Position numbers and translations under genes: made by a program
Assembly: GCF_024448335.1 (NCBI RefSeq)
Contig: NZ_JAMOHM010000009.1
Coordinates: forward strand, 62,001-126,000
DNA length: 64,000 bases
Direction of reading: 5' to 3'
Source: Stutzerimonas frequens
GTDB lineage: Bacteria; Pseudomonadota; Gammaproteobacteria; Pseudomonadales; Pseudomonadaceae
Notes under the pieces: model-generated
What the model saw: the letters and a program-made list of their open reading frames with translations, nothing else
The model's database searches: none
What the model was told of the DNA's origin: nothing
Shown: piece after piece, positions 10,304-20,469 of the stretch
Layout of the letters: every line of letters starts with the position of its first letter
How positions within the stretch are numbered: the stretch's first letter is position 1

Positions 10304-11111
10304 CACCACCTCCCAGCAGATCATCAGCGTAGGCCGGCGCAGGGAAATGGAATGGAACCGGGCCATCCGCCGAACCTTTCATGAACTGCCGGATACGCGG
10401 ATTATCCGATTCCATCAGCTCCGCCGGCGTACCCTGCCCCAGGACCTGGGCATCACCCACGACATAGATGTAATCGGCGATGGAGGCAGTCTCTGCCAAG
10501 TCGTGCGATACCACGATACTGGTTATTCCCAGCGCATCGTTGAGCAGCCTGATCAGGCGCACCAAGACCCCCATCGCGATCGGGTCCTGTCCGGCGAAAG
10601 GCTCGTCATACATCAGAATCTGCGGATCGAGGGCAATCGCCCGCGCCAGCGCAACACGTCGCTTCATGCCACCGGACAGCTCGTCCGGCATCAGCTCGAT
10701 GGCACCACGCAAGCCGACGGCCTGCAGCTTCATCAGCACGATGTCGCGGATCATTTCGTCCGGCAGCCGGGTATGAACGCGCAGCGGGAATGCGACGTTC
10801 TCGAACACATCGAGATCGGTGAACAGCGCACCGCTCTGGAACAGCACGCCCATCTGCTTGCGCATGTCGAACAGCTCGCTGCGCGAGAGGCTCGGCAGGT
10901 TCTGCCCGGTCACCCAGACCTCACCGCGCGAAGGCATCAGCTGGGCGGCGATCAGCCGCAGTAGCGTCGTCTTTCCGCATCCCGACGGCCCCATGATGGC
11001 CGTTACCTTCCCTCGCGGAATGGCGATATCGACGTTATTGAAGATACTCCGCTCGCCGCGCATGAAGGTTACTCCCTTCAGCTCGACCGCGTAGTCGTTG
11101 CAGGCGCTCAT
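10296..11111 (-). CDS. mlaF: Phospholipid transport ATPase MlaF
   Basis: A 271-residue ABC ATPase that powers the Mla system, which keeps phospholipids out of the outer leaflet of the outer membrane. Visible are Walker A GPSGCGKT (residues 41-48), the signature LSGGM (145-149), Walker B ILMYDE (165-170) and the switch histidine in VVSHDL. AAGGAGACCAG supports the ATG at 11111. It is the first gene of mlaFEDCB plus a psiE-like gene and is divergent from kdsD. Confidence 0.95.
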   Translation of the reverse strand: MSACNDYAVELKGVTFMRGERSIFNNVDIAIPRGKVTAIMGPSGCGKTTLLRLIAAQLMPSRGEVWVTGQNLPSLSRSELFDMRKQMGVLFQSGALFTDLDVFENVAFPLRVHTRLPDEMIRDIVLMKLQAVGLRGAIELMPDELSGGMKRRVALARAIALDPQILMYDEPFAGQDPIAMGVLVRLIRLLNDALGITSIVVSHDLAETASIADYIYVVGDAQVLGQGTPAELMESDNPRIRQFMKGSADGPVPFHFPAPAYADDLLGGGDA

Positions 11112-11195
11112 CTGGTCTCCTTGCATGCAGTCTGCGAAACAGACGGCTCCCGATGACGCCGGGATACTTTCTGCCCTGACCGTTTTCGGCGGCGC

Positions 11196-11224
11196 ACTAT
11201 AGCACCGCGCCCGAAAGCGCCCAA
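11196..11224 (-). promoter_or_regulatory. Putative sigma-70 promoter of the mla operon
   Basis: On the minus strand TTGGGC (11219-11224) and TATAGT (11196-11201) are separated by exactly 17 bases, giving a leader of about 80 bases before mlaF. Confidence 0.6.
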
Positions 11225-11347
11225 CCGAGGAGCGCTTCCAGCAGTGGCCTGGCGGCGACTCGTTCAGCTTCGGTTCAGTCAACAATGATCGAATCGACCG
11301 AACTTCGCCAAGCAGCACCGACATTTTCGATGAGCCACAAGCGGTTT

Positions 11348-11362
11348 CTCGCTATAATCCAC
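11348..11362 (+). promoter_or_regulatory. Putative kdsD promoter -10 box
   Basis: A perfect TATAAT at 11353-11358 lies 32 bases before the kdsD start in the divergent mlaF-kdsD region. The -35 region is poor. Confidence 0.45.
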
Positions 11363-11390
11363 GCCTTTTAATCGGACGACCCCGCCAGCC

Positions 11391-12365
11391 ATGAGCCAGA
11401 GCAGCCAACTGATCGAAACAGCGCAACGCACCATTCGCCTGGAAATCGAGGCAGTAGAGCAGCTGAACGCACGGATCGATGCCTCTTTCGTCAAGGCATG
11501 CGACCTGATCCTTGCGTGCAAGGGCCGGGTCGTCGTGGTCGGCATGGGCAAATCCGGCCACATCGGCCGCAAGATCGCAGCCACCCTGGCTAGCACCGGC
11601 ACCGCCGCATTCTTCGTGCATCCCGCCGAGGCCAGCCATGGCGACATGGGCATGATTACCCAGGACGATGTCGTTCTTGCCCTGTCCAACTCCGGCACCA
11701 CCAGCGAGATCGTCACGCTGCTGCCATTGATCAAGCGCCTTGGCATTACCCTGATCAGCATGACCGGCAACTCCAACTCGGTATTGGCCAAGGCCGCCGC
11801 GGTGAACCTGGATGCCAGCGTGGCCATCGAGGCCTGCCCGCTGAACCTCGCACCGACCTCCTCCACCACCGCCAGCCTGGTGCTCGGCGATGCCCTGGCG
11901 ATCGCCCTGCTCGAGGCCCGCGGCTTCACCGCCGAGGACTTCGCCTTCTCCCATCCCGGCGGCGCACTGGGCCGGCGCCTGCTACTCAAGGTCGAGCATG
12001 TGATGCACACCGGCGGTCGCCTGCCCAAAGTGCAACGCGGTACTTCACTGCGCGACGCACTGCTGGAGATGACTCAGAAGGGGCTGGGCATGACGGTGAT
12101 CGTCGAGGCCGATGGCCGCCTGGCCGGGATCTTCACCGACGGCGACTTGCGCCGCGCACTGGACAAGGGCGTGGACGTGCGCGAGACGCGTATCGATGAA
12201 GTCATGACCGTCCACGGCAAGACCGCCAATGCCGAGATGCTGGCAGCCGAGGCATTGAAGATCATGGAAGACCACAAGATCAGCTCGCTCGTGGTGATCG
12301 ATGAGCAGGAGCTGCCCATCGGCGCGCTGAACATGCATGACCTGCTGCGTGCGGGGGTCATGTAA
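11391..12365 (+). CDS. kdsD: Arabinose-5-phosphate isomerase
   Basis: A 324-residue enzyme that interconverts ribulose 5-phosphate and arabinose 5-phosphate, the first step towards Kdo, the inner-core sugar of LPS. The N-terminal SIS sugar-isomerase domain contains GMGKSGHIGRKIAATLASTG and the serine-rich SNSGTTSE; two CBS domains fill residues 205-324. Its stop overlaps the kdsC start by one base. It is the first gene of a run into lptCAB. Confidence 0.95.
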   Translation: MSQSSQLIETAQRTIRLEIEAVEQLNARIDASFVKACDLILACKGRVVVVGMGKSGHIGRKIAATLASTGTAAFFVHPAEASHGDMGMITQDDVVLALSNSGTTSEIVTLLPLIKRLGITLISMTGNSNSVLAKAAAVNLDASVAIEACPLNLAPTSSTTASLVLGDALAIALLEARGFTAEDFAFSHPGGALGRRLLLKVEHVMHTGGRLPKVQRGTSLRDALLEMTQKGLGMTVIVEADGRLAGIFTDGDLRRALDKGVDVRETRIDEVMTVHGKTANAEMLAAEALKIMEDHKISSLVVIDEQELPIGALNMHDLLRAGVM

Positions 12366-12889
12366 TGCACGAACATCTTCTGCAGCGCGCACGCGACATC
12401 CGCCTGGCCATCTTCGATGTGGATGGCGTGCTGACCGATGGCCGCCTGTACTTTCTCACCGACGGCAGCGAGTTCAAGACTTTCAATACGCTGGACGGCC
12501 ACGGCATCAAGATGCTGATCAACTCGGGCGTACGCACCGCCATCATCAGTGGCCGCAAGACGCCAGTGGTGGAGCGACGGGCACAGAACCTGGGCATCCA
12601 GCACCTGTATCAGGGTCGCGAAGACAAGCTGGTGGTGCTTGACGAGCTGCTGGCCGAACTCGGGCTGAACTACTCTGAAGTGGCCTATCTGGGCGACGAC
12701 CTGCCCGACCTGCCGGTGATTCGCCGGGTTGGCCTCGGCATGGCTGTGGCCAGCGCCGACAGCTTCGTCCGCGAGCATGCCCACGGCGTTACCCAGGCCC
12801 GCGGCGGCGAGGGTGCGGCGCGTGAGTTCTGCGAACTGATCATGCGCGCACAGGGCACTCTGGCCGCCGCTCAGAACGCATATCTGTAG
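12365..12889 (+). CDS. kdsC: 3-deoxy-D-manno-octulosonate 8-phosphate phosphatase
   Basis: A 174-residue HAD-family C0 phosphatase that converts Kdo-8-phosphate to Kdo. The nucleophile motif IFDVDGVLTDG is at residues 16-26, the second motif at IISGRKTP and the metal-binding third motif at YLGDDLPDLPV. Its start overlaps the kdsD stop (TAATG), so the two Kdo steps are translationally linked. HAD enzymes of this class act as tetramers. Confidence 0.95.
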   Translation: MHEHLLQRARDIRLAIFDVDGVLTDGRLYFLTDGSEFKTFNTLDGHGIKMLINSGVRTAIISGRKTPVVERRAQNLGIQHLYQGREDKLVVLDELLAELGLNYSEVAYLGDDLPDLPVIRRVGLGMAVASADSFVREHAHGVTQARGGEGAAREFCELIMRAQGTLAAAQNAYL

Positions 12890-12897
12890 AGGTCTGG

Positions 12898-13470
12898 ATG
12901 CTCCGCAAAATGCGCTTCGCTGTCCTGCTTACACTGATCGCCGCCCTGCTGGTGGCGGTCGGCTACTGGAACATCCGCCCGGAAAGTTTCATGCAGGAGC
13001 CATCCGTCGCCAGCGGCGCAACGCCTGATGTCGACTTCTACGTGATCAATTCCCGCACGGTGCAATATCAGCCCGACGGCAAGCGTAACTACGAACTGAC
13101 CGCAGACAAGCTCGAGCACATCAAGGCGAGCGACATCAGTCTGCTGACCAAGCCGGATCTGCTGTCCTATCGCGGCACCGAACTGCCGTGGCACGTGCGT
13201 AGTGAGCGCGGCGAAGTATCGGCCGAAGGCGACGAAGTGCTGCTGATCGATCAGGTCAAGGTCGAGCGCACCGATGCCAAGGGCCGCCCGACGATCCTTA
13301 CCACCAGCCGCCTGACGGTGTGGCCGGAGAAGGATTATGCCGAGACAAAGCAAGCCGTTAGAATCGAGGCCGCCAATGGCGTGACCACGGCAACCGGCAT
13401 GAAAGCGTACATGGATGACGGCAGGATGCTCCTGCTGTCCAACGTAAGAGGCCAGCATGAGCTGCGTTAA
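12898..13470 (+). CDS. lptC: LPS export protein LptC
   Basis: A 190-residue bitopic protein with one N-terminal membrane helix (about residues 7-24) and a periplasmic beta-jellyroll that passes LPS from LptB2FG to LptA. Family stretches are seen around VDFYVINSRTVQYQPDGKRNY and LLSNVRG. GAGGTCTGG precedes the ATG. The 3' end overlaps lptA by 14 bases. Confidence 0.92.
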   Translation: MLRKMRFAVLLTLIAALLVAVGYWNIRPESFMQEPSVASGATPDVDFYVINSRTVQYQPDGKRNYELTADKLEHIKASDISLLTKPDLLSYRGTELPWHVRSERGEVSAEGDEVLLIDQVKVERTDAKGRPTILTTSRLTVWPEKDYAETKQAVRIEAANGVTTATGMKAYMDDGRMLLLSNVRGQHELR

Positions 13471-14002
13471 GACTCTCCCCCTCCTGCTCGGTTTGAGCGC
13501 ATTCTGGCTAGGCGCCAGCGCGTGGGCGCTTCCCGAGGACCGTGAACAGCCAATCCGCGTTCAAGCCGACACCGCCGAGCTGGACGACCGACAGGGCGTG
13601 GCGGTCTACCGCGGCGACGTGGTCATCACCCAGGGCACGATGAAGATCACCGGCGACACGGTGACCATCACGCAGGACGAGAACGGCGACGTCGAAGTCT
13701 TCACCTCCATCGGCAAACCGGCCTACTACGAGCAGAAGCCTGCGGCGGACAAGGAAATCGTCAAAGCCTACGGCCTGACCATCCAGTACTTCGCCGCCAA
13801 CGAGCGGATCGTGCTCATCGATCAGGCCAAGGTCGTTCAGGAAGGCAACACCTTCGAAGGCGAGAAGATCGTCTATGACACCCGTCGCCAGATCGTCAAT
13901 GCTGGCCGCGCCACCAACGCCGATGTGACCACGCCGCGCCCACGTGTGGACATGGTCATCCAGCCGCGCAAGAACGGGCAGGCAGCGGAGCAGGCGGAGT
14001 AA
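13457..14002 (+). CDS. lptA: LPS transport periplasmic protein LptA
   Basis: A 181-residue periplasmic protein (LptH in some Pseudomonas papers) that forms the beta-jellyroll bridge between LptC and LptD. A signal peptide ends near residue 24 (ASAWA). OstA-type repeats are visible: [27 protein letters not shown] and the [17 protein letters not shown] segment. It overlaps lptC by 14 bp and lptB by one base, so the three genes are tightly coupled. Confidence 0.93.
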   Translation: MSCVKTLPLLLGLSAFWLGASAWALPEDREQPIRVQADTAELDDRQGVAVYRGDVVITQGTMKITGDTVTITQDENGDVEVFTSIGKPAYYEQKPAADKEIVKAYGLTIQYFAANERIVLIDQAKVVQEGNTFEGEKIVYDTRRQIVNAGRATNADVTTPRPRVDMVIQPRKNGQAAEQAE

Positions 14003-14727
14003 TGGCCGTCCTCAAAGCCCAGCATCTGGCCAAGAGCTACAAGAGCCGCCAGGTCGTCCGTGATGTCAGCCTGTCCATCGAAAGTGGGCAGATCGTCGGC
14101 CTGCTCGGCCCCAACGGGGCTGGCAAGACCACGTGTTTCTACATGATCGTCGGCCTGGTGAATGCCGACCAGGGCCGAGTGCTGATCGATCAGAACGACG
14201 TGACCCATCTGCCGATGCACGGTCGCGCGCGCGCCGGGATCGGCTATCTGCCGCAGGAGGCCTCGATCTTCCGCAAGCTCTCGGTCGCCGACAACATCAT
14301 GGCGATTCTCGAGACCCGCAAGGATCTGGACCGTAGCGGCCGCCAGCAGGCGCTGGAAGGCCTGCTGCAGGAGTTCCACATCAACCATATCCGCAACAGC
14401 CTCGGCATGAGCCTGTCCGGCGGCGAACGTCGCCGCGTGGAGATCGCCCGTGCGCTGGCTACTGCTCCCAAATTCATCCTCCTCGACGAGCCCTTCGCTG
14501 GCGTCGATCCGATATCGGTGGGCGATATCAAACAGATCATCCACCACCTCAAGGCCAAGGGCATCGGCGTACTGATCACCGACCACAATGTCCGTGAAAC
14601 TCTGGACATCTGCGAAACCGCCTACATCGTCAACGATGGCCAGCTGATCGCCGAGGGCGACGCCCAAACAATCCTGAGCAACCAACTGGTCAAGGAAGTC
14701 TATCTGGGCCACGAATTCCGTCTGTAG
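14002..14727 (+). CDS. lptB: LPS export ABC ATPase LptB
   Basis: A 241-residue ABC ATPase that, with LptFG, extracts LPS from the inner membrane. Walker A GPNGAGKT, the Q-loop in YLPQEAS, signature LSGGERRR, Walker [13 protein letters not shown] and the switch His in ITDHNV are all present. Start overlaps the lptA stop (TAATG). No clear terminator separates it from rpoN; the U-rich stretch after the stop has no convincing stem. Confidence 0.95.
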   Translation: MAVLKAQHLAKSYKSRQVVRDVSLSIESGQIVGLLGPNGAGKTTCFYMIVGLVNADQGRVLIDQNDVTHLPMHGRARAGIGYLPQEASIFRKLSVADNIMAILETRKDLDRSGRQQALEGLLQEFHINHIRNSLGMSLSGGERRRVEIARALATAPKFILLDEPFAGVDPISVGDIKQIIHHLKAKGIGVLITDHNVRETLDICETAYIVNDGQLIAEGDAQTILSNQLVKEVYLGHEFRL

Positions 14728-14781
14728 AGCCGTTTTTTTTGCGCAGCTCGGCAAATCGGCCCTAGGCAAAGGCTTCCTCGG

Positions 14782-14797
14782 CAGGCATATAATTTGC
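14782..14797 (+). promoter_or_regulatory. Putative rpoN promoter -10 box
   Basis: TATAAT at 14788-14793 lies in the 147-base gap between lptB and rpoN, about 80 bases before the rpoN start. The -35 is weak, so confidence is moderate. Confidence 0.4.
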
Positions 14798-14874
14798 TTT
14801 CTGTTGGCGCCTGGCGCGCCACATGTCGGAACGGGCGCGGTTGCGCCGGCATAAAAGGTTTGAAGTCCTCTGCC

Positions 14875-16383
14875 ATGAAACCATCGCTAGTCCTGAAGAT
14901 GGGCCAGCAGCTGACGATGACACCGCAGCTGCAACAGGCCATACGCCTCCTCCAGCTATCCACCCTCGATCTGCAACAGGAGATCCAGGAAGCGCTGGAT
15001 TCCAACCCCATGCTCGAGCGCGAGGAAGACGGCGACGACTTCGACAGCTCCGACCCGATGGCCGAAGCTGTCGACCGCCCAGGTGAGGCCACCAGCGAGA
15101 AAAGCGCCACACAGGACAGCACTTACGACGAGCCATCGCACGGCAGCGAAAGCCTCGACGATGCTGACTGGGGTGAACGCATTCCCAGCGAGCTGCCGGT
15201 CGACACCGCCTGGGAGGACATCTACCAGACCAGCGCCAGCAGCCTGCCCAGCAACGATGATGACGAGTGGGACTTCACCAGCCGCACGTCATCTGGCGTC
15301 AGCCTGCAGAGCCACCTGCTCTGGCAACTCAATCTCGCGCCGATGAGCGATACCGATCGACTGATCGCCACCACGCTGATCGACTGCATCAACGATCAGG
15401 GTTATCTCGAAGAATCGCTCGAGGAAATCACTGACTCGTTCGACCCAGAATTGGAGATCGAACTCGACGAAGTCGAAGTCGTGCTGCACCGCATTCAGCA
15501 GTTCGAACCCGCCGGGATCGGCGCGCGCGATCTGCGCGAATGCCTGCTACTGCAACTGCGTCAGCTGCCCGAGCGCACCCCCTGGTTGAGCGAAGCGCAG
15601 CGTTTGGCCAGCGATTACCTGGATGTCCTCGGCAGCCGCGACTACAACCTGCTGATGCGCCGGATGAAGCTCAAGGAGGACGAGCTACGCCAGGTGATCG
15701 AGCTGATCCAGACTCTCAACCCGCGCCCTGGCTCTCAGATCGAAGCGAGCGAGCCGGAATACGTGGTGCCTGACGTGATCGTCCGCAAGCACAACGACCG
15801 TTGGCTGGTAGAGCTGAACCAGGACGCCATGCCACGCCTGCGCGTCAATGCGCAGTACGCCAGCTTCGTCAAACGTGCCGACTCCAGTGCCGACAACACC
15901 TTCATGCGCAACCAGCTGCAGGAAGCGCGCTGGTTTATCAAGAGCCTGCTCAGCCGCAATGAAACGCTGATGAAGGTCGCCACGCAGATCGTCGAGCACC
16001 AGCGTGCATTTCTCGAGCATGGTGACGAGGCCATGAAACCGCTGGTGCTGCACGACATCGCCGAAGCGGTGGGCATGCACGAGTCGACCATTTCGCGCGT
16101 GACGACCCAGAAATACATGCACACTCCGCGCGGCATCTACGAACTCAAGTACTTCTTCTCCAGCCACGTCAGCACGGCCGAAGGCGGGGAATGCTCGTCC
16201 ACCGCGATCCGCGCGATCATCAAGAAGCTGGTTGCGGCGGAAAACCAGAAAAAGCCGTTGAGCGACAGCAAGATCGCTGGTTTACTGGAAGCGCAGGGCA
16301 TTCAGGTAGCCCGCCGCACAGTCGCCAAATACCGGGAGTCGCTCGGTATCGCGCCATCCAGCGAGCGCAAACGATTACTGTGA
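14875..16383 (+). CDS. rpoN: RNA polymerase sigma-54 factor
   Basis: A 502-residue sigma-54. The N-terminal glutamine/leucine-rich activator-interaction region ([20 protein letters not shown]...) is followed by a strongly acidic region II (about residues 45-125), the core-binding domain, a helix-turn-helix ([17 protein letters not shown]) and the RpoN box [12 protein letters not shown] at the C-terminus. Start chosen at MKPSL, the family N-terminus; the longer frame from 14794 has no support. It serves nitrogen, motility and other regulons in Pseudomonas. It heads rpoN-hpf-ptsN-rapZ-ptsO. Confidence 0.97.
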   Translation: MKPSLVLKMGQQLTMTPQLQQAIRLLQLSTLDLQQEIQEALDSNPMLEREEDGDDFDSSDPMAEAVDRPGEATSEKSATQDSTYDEPSHGSESLDDADWGERIPSELPVDTAWEDIYQTSASSLPSNDDDEWDFTSRTSSGVSLQSHLLWQLNLAPMSDTDRLIATTLIDCINDQGYLEESLEEITDSFDPELEIELDEVEVVLHRIQQFEPAGIGARDLRECLLLQLRQLPERTPWLSEAQRLASDYLDVLGSRDYNLLMRRMKLKEDELRQVIELIQTLNPRPGSQIEASEPEYVVPDVIVRKHNDRWLVELNQDAMPRLRVNAQYASFVKRADSSADNTFMRNQLQEARWFIKSLLSRNETLMKVATQIVEHQRAFLEHGDEAMKPLVLHDIAEAVGMHESTISRVTTQKYMHTPRGIYELKYFFSSHVSTAEGGECSSTAIRAIIKKLVAAENQKKPLSDSKIAGLLEAQGIQVARRTVAKYRESLGIAPSSERKRLL

Positions 16384-16456
16384 TCGGCCAAGGCCGAAAC
16401 GTCCCGGCGGCAGGGCTTCGGACCTGCTCTTCGCACAAGGCAAAGGAGATAGCAGT

Positions 16457-16765
16457 ATGCAAGTCAATATCAGCGGTGTTCATCTGGAAGTAACCAATGC
16501 CCTGCGTGACTACATCGAGGAGAAATTCGATCGGCTTGCCCGTCATTTCGACCGCATCATCAGCGTCCAGGTGATCCTGCAGGTCGAGAAGCTCAAGCAG
16601 AAAGCCGAAGCGACGCTGCATGTGGCTGGCCGCGAAGTGGTCGCCAACTCGGAACACGAAGACATGTATGCTGCCGTCGACCTGCTGGTCGACAAGCTCG
16701 ATCGCCAGCTGATCAAGCACAAGGAAAAGCAGCTCGACCATACCCAGGGCGCCATCTCCCGCTGA
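16457..16765 (+). CDS. hpf: Ribosome hibernation promoting factor, short form
   Basis: A 102-residue HPF/YhbH protein with the beta-alpha-beta-beta-beta-alpha fold seen in MQVNISGVHLEVTNALRDYIEEKF and HVAGREVVANSEHEDMYAAVDLLVDKLDRQL. It binds the ribosome decoding centre and promotes 100S dimers in stationary phase. Short-form length fits gammaproteobacteria. AAAGGAGA precedes the ATG; it lies in the usual place between rpoN and ptsN. Confidence 0.94.
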   Translation: MQVNISGVHLEVTNALRDYIEEKFDRLARHFDRIISVQVILQVEKLKQKAEATLHVAGREVVANSEHEDMYAAVDLLVDKLDRQLIKHKEKQLDHTQGAISR

Positions 16766-16774
16766 CTCCCAGAC

Positions 16775-17239
16775 ATGATCCGACTCGAAAACATCCTGAC
16801 CCCCGGACGTTCCCTGGTGAACGTCCCGGGCGGTAGCAAGAAACGCGTCCTGGAACAGATCGCCAAGGTCATCGCCCAGGACCTCACAGACCTCGACTCC
16901 CAGACCATATTCGAAAGCTTGATTGCCCGCGAGAAGCTGGGATCGACCGGATTTGGCAACGGCATCGCCATCCCTCACTGCCGCATGGTCGGCTGTAACG
17001 CCCCGCTGAGCGCCGTGCTGCGGCTCGAAACGCCGGTGGACTTCGACGCCATCGACGGCGCACCGGTAGACCTGCTGTTTGTCTTGCTGGTACCGGAAGC
17101 GGCCACCGACGAGCACCTCGAGCTGCTGCGCCAGATCGCCAGCATGCTTGACCGTGAAGAGGTGCGCCAGCGACTGCGCCAGGCACCCACCAATGAGAGC
17201 CTCTATCAGGTCGTCGTCGACGTCCAGAATGGCGCCTAG
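16775..17239 (+). CDS. ptsN: Nitrogen PTS EIIA protein (EIIA-Ntr)
   Basis: A 154-residue PTS EIIA type 2 protein. The phosphorylated residue is His68 in GNGIAIPHCR. In the nitrogen PTS, phosphate moves from EI-Ntr (PtsP, not in this window) to NPr (PtsO) to PtsN, which regulates rather than transports, touching potassium homeostasis, carbon storage and sensor kinases. It begins 9 bases after hpf. Intact and typical in length. Confidence 0.95.
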   Translation: MIRLENILTPGRSLVNVPGGSKKRVLEQIAKVIAQDLTDLDSQTIFESLIAREKLGSTGFGNGIAIPHCRMVGCNAPLSAVLRLETPVDFDAIDGAPVDLLFVLLVPEAATDEHLELLRQIASMLDREEVRQRLRQAPTNESLYQVVVDVQNGA

Positions 17240-17254
17240 CGGAGTGGGAGCCAG

Positions 17255-18112
17255 ATGCGGCTGATCATCGTCAGTGGCCGTTCGGGCTCGGGCAAGAGCA
17301 CCGCGCTGAACGTGCTCGAAGACAACGGTTTCTACTGCATCGACAACCTGCCGGCGGGCCTGCTTCCCGAGCTTGCCGAGCGCGCGCTGCTGCACACCGA
17401 GCTGCTGCATCCGCAGGTCGCCGTTTCCATCGACGCGCGCAACCTGCCCAGTCAACTGAAGCGTTTTCCGGAACTGCTCGAAGAGGTTCGCGCCAGGCAT
17501 ATCCAGTGCGACGTGCTGTATCTGGACGCGGACGACGAAACCCTGCTCAAGCGGTTCTCAGAAACCCGCCGGCGTCATCCGCTGACCAACGAGAGCCGCT
17601 CCCTCGCCGAGGCAATCCGCGACGAGGAGCTGCTATTGGCAGCCATCATCGACCATGCCGACCTGAAGATCGACACCACGCACCTGAATCTCTACCAGCT
17701 GCGCGACGTCCTGAAGCTGCGCCTGCTGAACAAACCCGAACCCGGCACCGCATTCCTCATCGAGTCGTTCGGTTTCAAGCGCGGCATGCCGGTCGACGCC
17801 GACCTGGTGTTCGATGTGCGCTGCCTGCCCAACCCCTACTGGAAAGCCGAGCTACGCGACTTCTCCGGGCTCGATCAACCGGTCATCGACTATCTGACTG
17901 CCCAGCCCGACGTAGAGGAAATGTTTCAGGACATCCATGCCTACCTGAGCAAATGGCTGCCCCGCTTCGCCGCCAGCAACCGCGCATACGTAACCATCGC
18001 CATCGGCTGTACCGGCGGCCATCATCGCTCGGTTTATCTGGCTGAGCGCCTGGGCCAAGCGCTCAGGGAGCCGCTGAAGAATCTGCAGGTCCGTCACCGG
18101 GACCTCGCCTAG
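17255..18112 (+). CDS. rapZ: RNase adapter protein RapZ
   Basis: A 285-residue P-loop protein of the RapZ/YvcJ family. Walker A is GRSGSGKS (residues 8-15); the C-terminal domain holds [21 protein letters not shown], the sugar-nucleotide/RNA-binding part. In enterobacteria RapZ delivers small RNAs to RNase E to control glucosamine-6-phosphate synthase; the role in Pseudomonas is less clear. It lies between ptsN and ptsO as usual. Confidence 0.94.
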   Translation: MRLIIVSGRSGSGKSTALNVLEDNGFYCIDNLPAGLLPELAERALLHTELLHPQVAVSIDARNLPSQLKRFPELLEEVRARHIQCDVLYLDADDETLLKRFSETRRRHPLTNESRSLAEAIRDEELLLAAIIDHADLKIDTTHLNLYQLRDVLKLRLLNKPEPGTAFLIESFGFKRGMPVDADLVFDVRCLPNPYWKAELRDFSGLDQPVIDYLTAQPDVEEMFQDIHAYLSKWLPRFAASNRAYVTIAIGCTGGHHRSVYLAERLGQALREPLKNLQVRHRDLA

Positions 18113-18125
18113 GAATACCTGCCCC

Positions 18126-18398
18126 ATGCCTGCCCGCGAAGTCACCATCATCAACAAGCTCGGTCTGCATGCGCGCGCGGCGGCCAAGTTCGTCGGCGTT
18201 GCCAACCGCTATCCGTGTGCCGTCCGTGTCGGCCGCTGCCCGGCCACGCTGGTGGACGGCAAGAGCATCATGGCGGTCATGATGCTTGCCGCCAGCAAGG
18301 GCTCGACCCTGCACCTGCACACCGAGGGCGAGCAGGAACACGAAGCCCTGGCAGCCCTGGTCGCACTGATCGACGATTATTTTGAGGAAGGCGAATAA
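18126..18398 (+). CDS. ptsO: Nitrogen PTS phosphocarrier NPr
   Basis: A 90-residue HPr-like protein. The phosphoryl-accepting histidine is His15 in NKLGLHARAAAKFV, and the conserved serine region is DGKSIMAVMMLAASKG. It takes phosphate from PtsP and passes it to PtsN. It starts 13 bases after rapZ and ends the rpoN cluster. Confidence 0.95.
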   Translation: MPAREVTIINKLGLHARAAAKFVGVANRYPCAVRVGRCPATLVDGKSIMAVMMLAASKGSTLHLHTEGEQEHEALAALVALIDDYFEEGE

Positions 18399-18400
18399 GG

Positions 18401-18445
18401 CCTCGAGCGGCCGGCGCGGATGATGACCACGCCGGCTGGGCGAGG
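18401..18445. terminator. Hairpin between ptsO and pmbA
   Basis: Between two convergent genes, CCTCG/CGAGG (outer 5 bp) and GCCGGCG/CGCCGGC (inner 7 bp) form an interrupted stem with a 13-base loop. There is no U-run. Probably a shared transcript end. Confidence 0.4.
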
Positions 18446-19792
18446 CTACTTGCCCGCCACCGTCATCCGCTCGATCAGCACCGAGCCGGTGCGCACGTTG
18501 CCACGCGTCTCGATATCACAACCTACCGCGACGATCTGACGGAACATGTCACGCAGGTTGCCAGCGATAGTCACTTCCTGCACCGGGAACTGTATCTCGC
18601 CATTCTCGACCCAGTAGCCGCCTGCACCGCGCGAGTAGTCCCCGGTCACCAGATTCAGCCCCTGCCCCATCAGTTCCGTTACCAGCAGCCCGCGCCCCAT
18701 CTGACGGATCAGTGCTGCCTGATCCTCGTCGCCGTGACTGACGAACAGGTTGTGCACGCCGCCGGCATTGGCCGTGCTCGGCATGCCCAGCTTGCGTCCC
18801 GAGTAGGTCGACAGCACGTAGGACAGCAGGCGGCCACCCTCAACGAAGGGTTTGGCATAGGTCGCCAAGCCATCGCCGTCGTAACCGGCGCTCCCCAGCG
18901 CCCGCGGGATGTGAGGGCGCTCGTCCAGGCTCAGCCACTCAGGGAACAGCGTCTGCCCCAGCGCGCCTTCAAGGTACGATGCCTTGCGGTAGAGATTGCC
19001 ACCGGAAATCGCTGCGATGAAATGGCTGAACAGCCCGGTAGCCAGCTCCGGCGCGAACAGCACCGGCACCTCGCAAGTCGGGATCGGACGCGCGCCCAGC
19101 CGCCGAACTGCACGCTCAGCCGCTCGCTGACCGATGGTCAGCGGATCGATCAGCGCCTCGCCGATCCGGTTCACGTCATAGAAATAGTCCCGCTGCATCT
19201 GCCCATCGCTTTCAGCGATCATCACGCAGCTCAGACTGTGCCGGCTGCTGCAATAACCGCCGATGAAGCCGTTGCTGTTGCCGTAGGCCCGACAGCCCTG
19301 ATGGGTGTTGAGGCTGGTGCCGTCGGCGTTGCGAATCCGCTGGTCGAAGGCGAAGGCCGCACCTTCGCAGCTCAGCGCCTGCTCGATCGCCTGTTCGGGG
19401 GTGATCGCCCACGGGTGGTAGAGGTCGAGTTCGGGTAGCTCGCGCGCCATCAGCGAGGCATCGGCCAGGCCGGCGAACTCGTCCTCCGACGCATGCCTGG
19501 CAATGGCCAGGGCGGCCGCCACGGTTTCCCGAATGGCGGCATCTCCGCTGCCGGTGGTGCTGGCCGAGCCCTTGCTCTGGCCGACATAGAGCGTGATACC
19601 GAAGCCCTGGTCGCGATTGTACTCGACCGTTTCCACCTCGCCTTGACGCACCGTGGTGGACAGGCCCTGCTCCATCGAAACCGAAACCTCACTGGCGCTG
19701 GCGCCCTGCCGACGCGCCTCTTCGATGATGCGCTCGACCTTATCGCGCAAGCCGGGCAGCGCATGCGGTCCGATGCCCTCTACTTCACTCAT
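18446..19792 (-). CDS. pmbA: Metalloprotease subunit PmbA/TldE
   Basis: A 448-residue TldE (PmbA) protein. TldD and TldE form a heterodimeric metalloprotease that degrades unfolded peptides, matures microcins and helps degrade the CcdA antitoxin; TldE lacks the zinc motif and shapes the active chamber. I chose MSEVEGIGPHALPGL, with GGGAGAGCTT upstream; the frame to 19810 adds six residues without a ribosome site. Its partner tldD is in the window, one gene away. Confidence 0.93.
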   Translation of the reverse strand: MSEVEGIGPHALPGLRDKVERIIEEARRQGASASEVSVSMEQGLSTTVRQGEVETVEYNRDQGFGITLYVGQSKGSASTTGSGDAAIRETVAAALAIARHASEDEFAGLADASLMARELPELDLYHPWAITPEQAIEQALSCEGAAFAFDQRIRNADGTSLNTHQGCRAYGNSNGFIGGYCSSRHSLSCVMIAESDGQMQRDYFYDVNRIGEALIDPLTIGQRAAERAVRRLGARPIPTCEVPVLFAPELATGLFSHFIAAISGGNLYRKASYLEGALGQTLFPEWLSLDERPHIPRALGSAGYDGDGLATYAKPFVEGGRLLSYVLSTYSGRKLGMPSTANAGGVHNLFVSHGDEDQAALIRQMGRGLLVTELMGQGLNLVTGDYSRGAGGYWVENGEIQFPVQEVTIAGNLRDMFRQIVAVGCDIETRGNVRTGSVLIERMTVAGK

Positions 19793-19905
19793 AAGCTCTC
19801 CCAAAACCACTGCAATCTATTCAAGTAGCAGCCCGACATCAGCTCCGCTGAGCCGGCTGCCGGGGCTGCTGTTATCATGGCGGCATTTCCTAGTGGACCA
19901 TCCCC

Positions 19906-20427
19906 ATGTCTGAACACTCCGACGTCGAGGGCTTCGACGAAAAAAGCAAATCCCAGGTCAAGCGCGAACTGCTGGCGCTGCAGGAACTCGGCGAGCGTCT
20001 GACCACGCTCAAGCCCGATCTCATTGCTCGCCTGCCGCTCAGCGACGCACTGCAAAAGGCACTTGCCGACGCGCCCAAACACAAGGCACACATCGCACGC
20101 AAACGGCATATCCAATACATCGGCAAACTGATGCGTGACCAGGACGTCGACGCGATCCTGGCTCTGGTCGACCAGCTCGACGCCTCGACCCGCCAGTACA
20201 ACGAACGGTTCCATGCGCTGGAACGTTGGCGTGACCGCCTGATCGCTGGCGACGACAGTACCCTGGAAGCCTTCGTCGCCGAGTATCCGGAGACCGACCG
20301 CCAGCACCTGCGCGGCCTGATCCGCCATGCGCAGCATGAAGCGGCACGCAACAAGCCGCCGGCGGCGAGCCGGAAGATCTTCAAATACATCCGAGACCTG
20401 GACGAGACCAAGCGCGGCCTGCGCTGA
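19906..20427 (+). CDS. yjgA: Ribosome-associated protein YjgA (DarP, DUF615)
   Basis: A 173-residue DUF615 protein. YjgA/DarP associates with late 50S ribosomal precursors in E. coli. Features are the charged start [22 protein letters not shown], the [19 protein letters not shown] segment (RNA-contact-like) and the C-terminal [20 protein letters not shown]. It lies between and opposite to pmbA and tldD, as I recall from P. aeruginosa. The 113-base gap before it must hold the promoters for both it and pmbA. Confidence 0.92.
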   Translation: MSEHSDVEGFDEKSKSQVKRELLALQELGERLTTLKPDLIARLPLSDALQKALADAPKHKAHIARKRHIQYIGKLMRDQDVDAILALVDQLDASTRQYNERFHALERWRDRLIAGDDSTLEAFVAEYPETDRQHLRGLIRHAQHEAARNKPPAASRKIFKYIRDLDETKRGLR

Positions 20428-20469
20428 AGTCAGCTCCAGGCCGCCGGTCAAGATCCGACGCGCGCCTGC

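Noticed and set aside
14728-14760. T-run after lptB as a rho-independent terminator
   Set aside because: Eight T residues follow the stop closely, but there is no stable stem before them; the rpoN transcript may even begin upstream.
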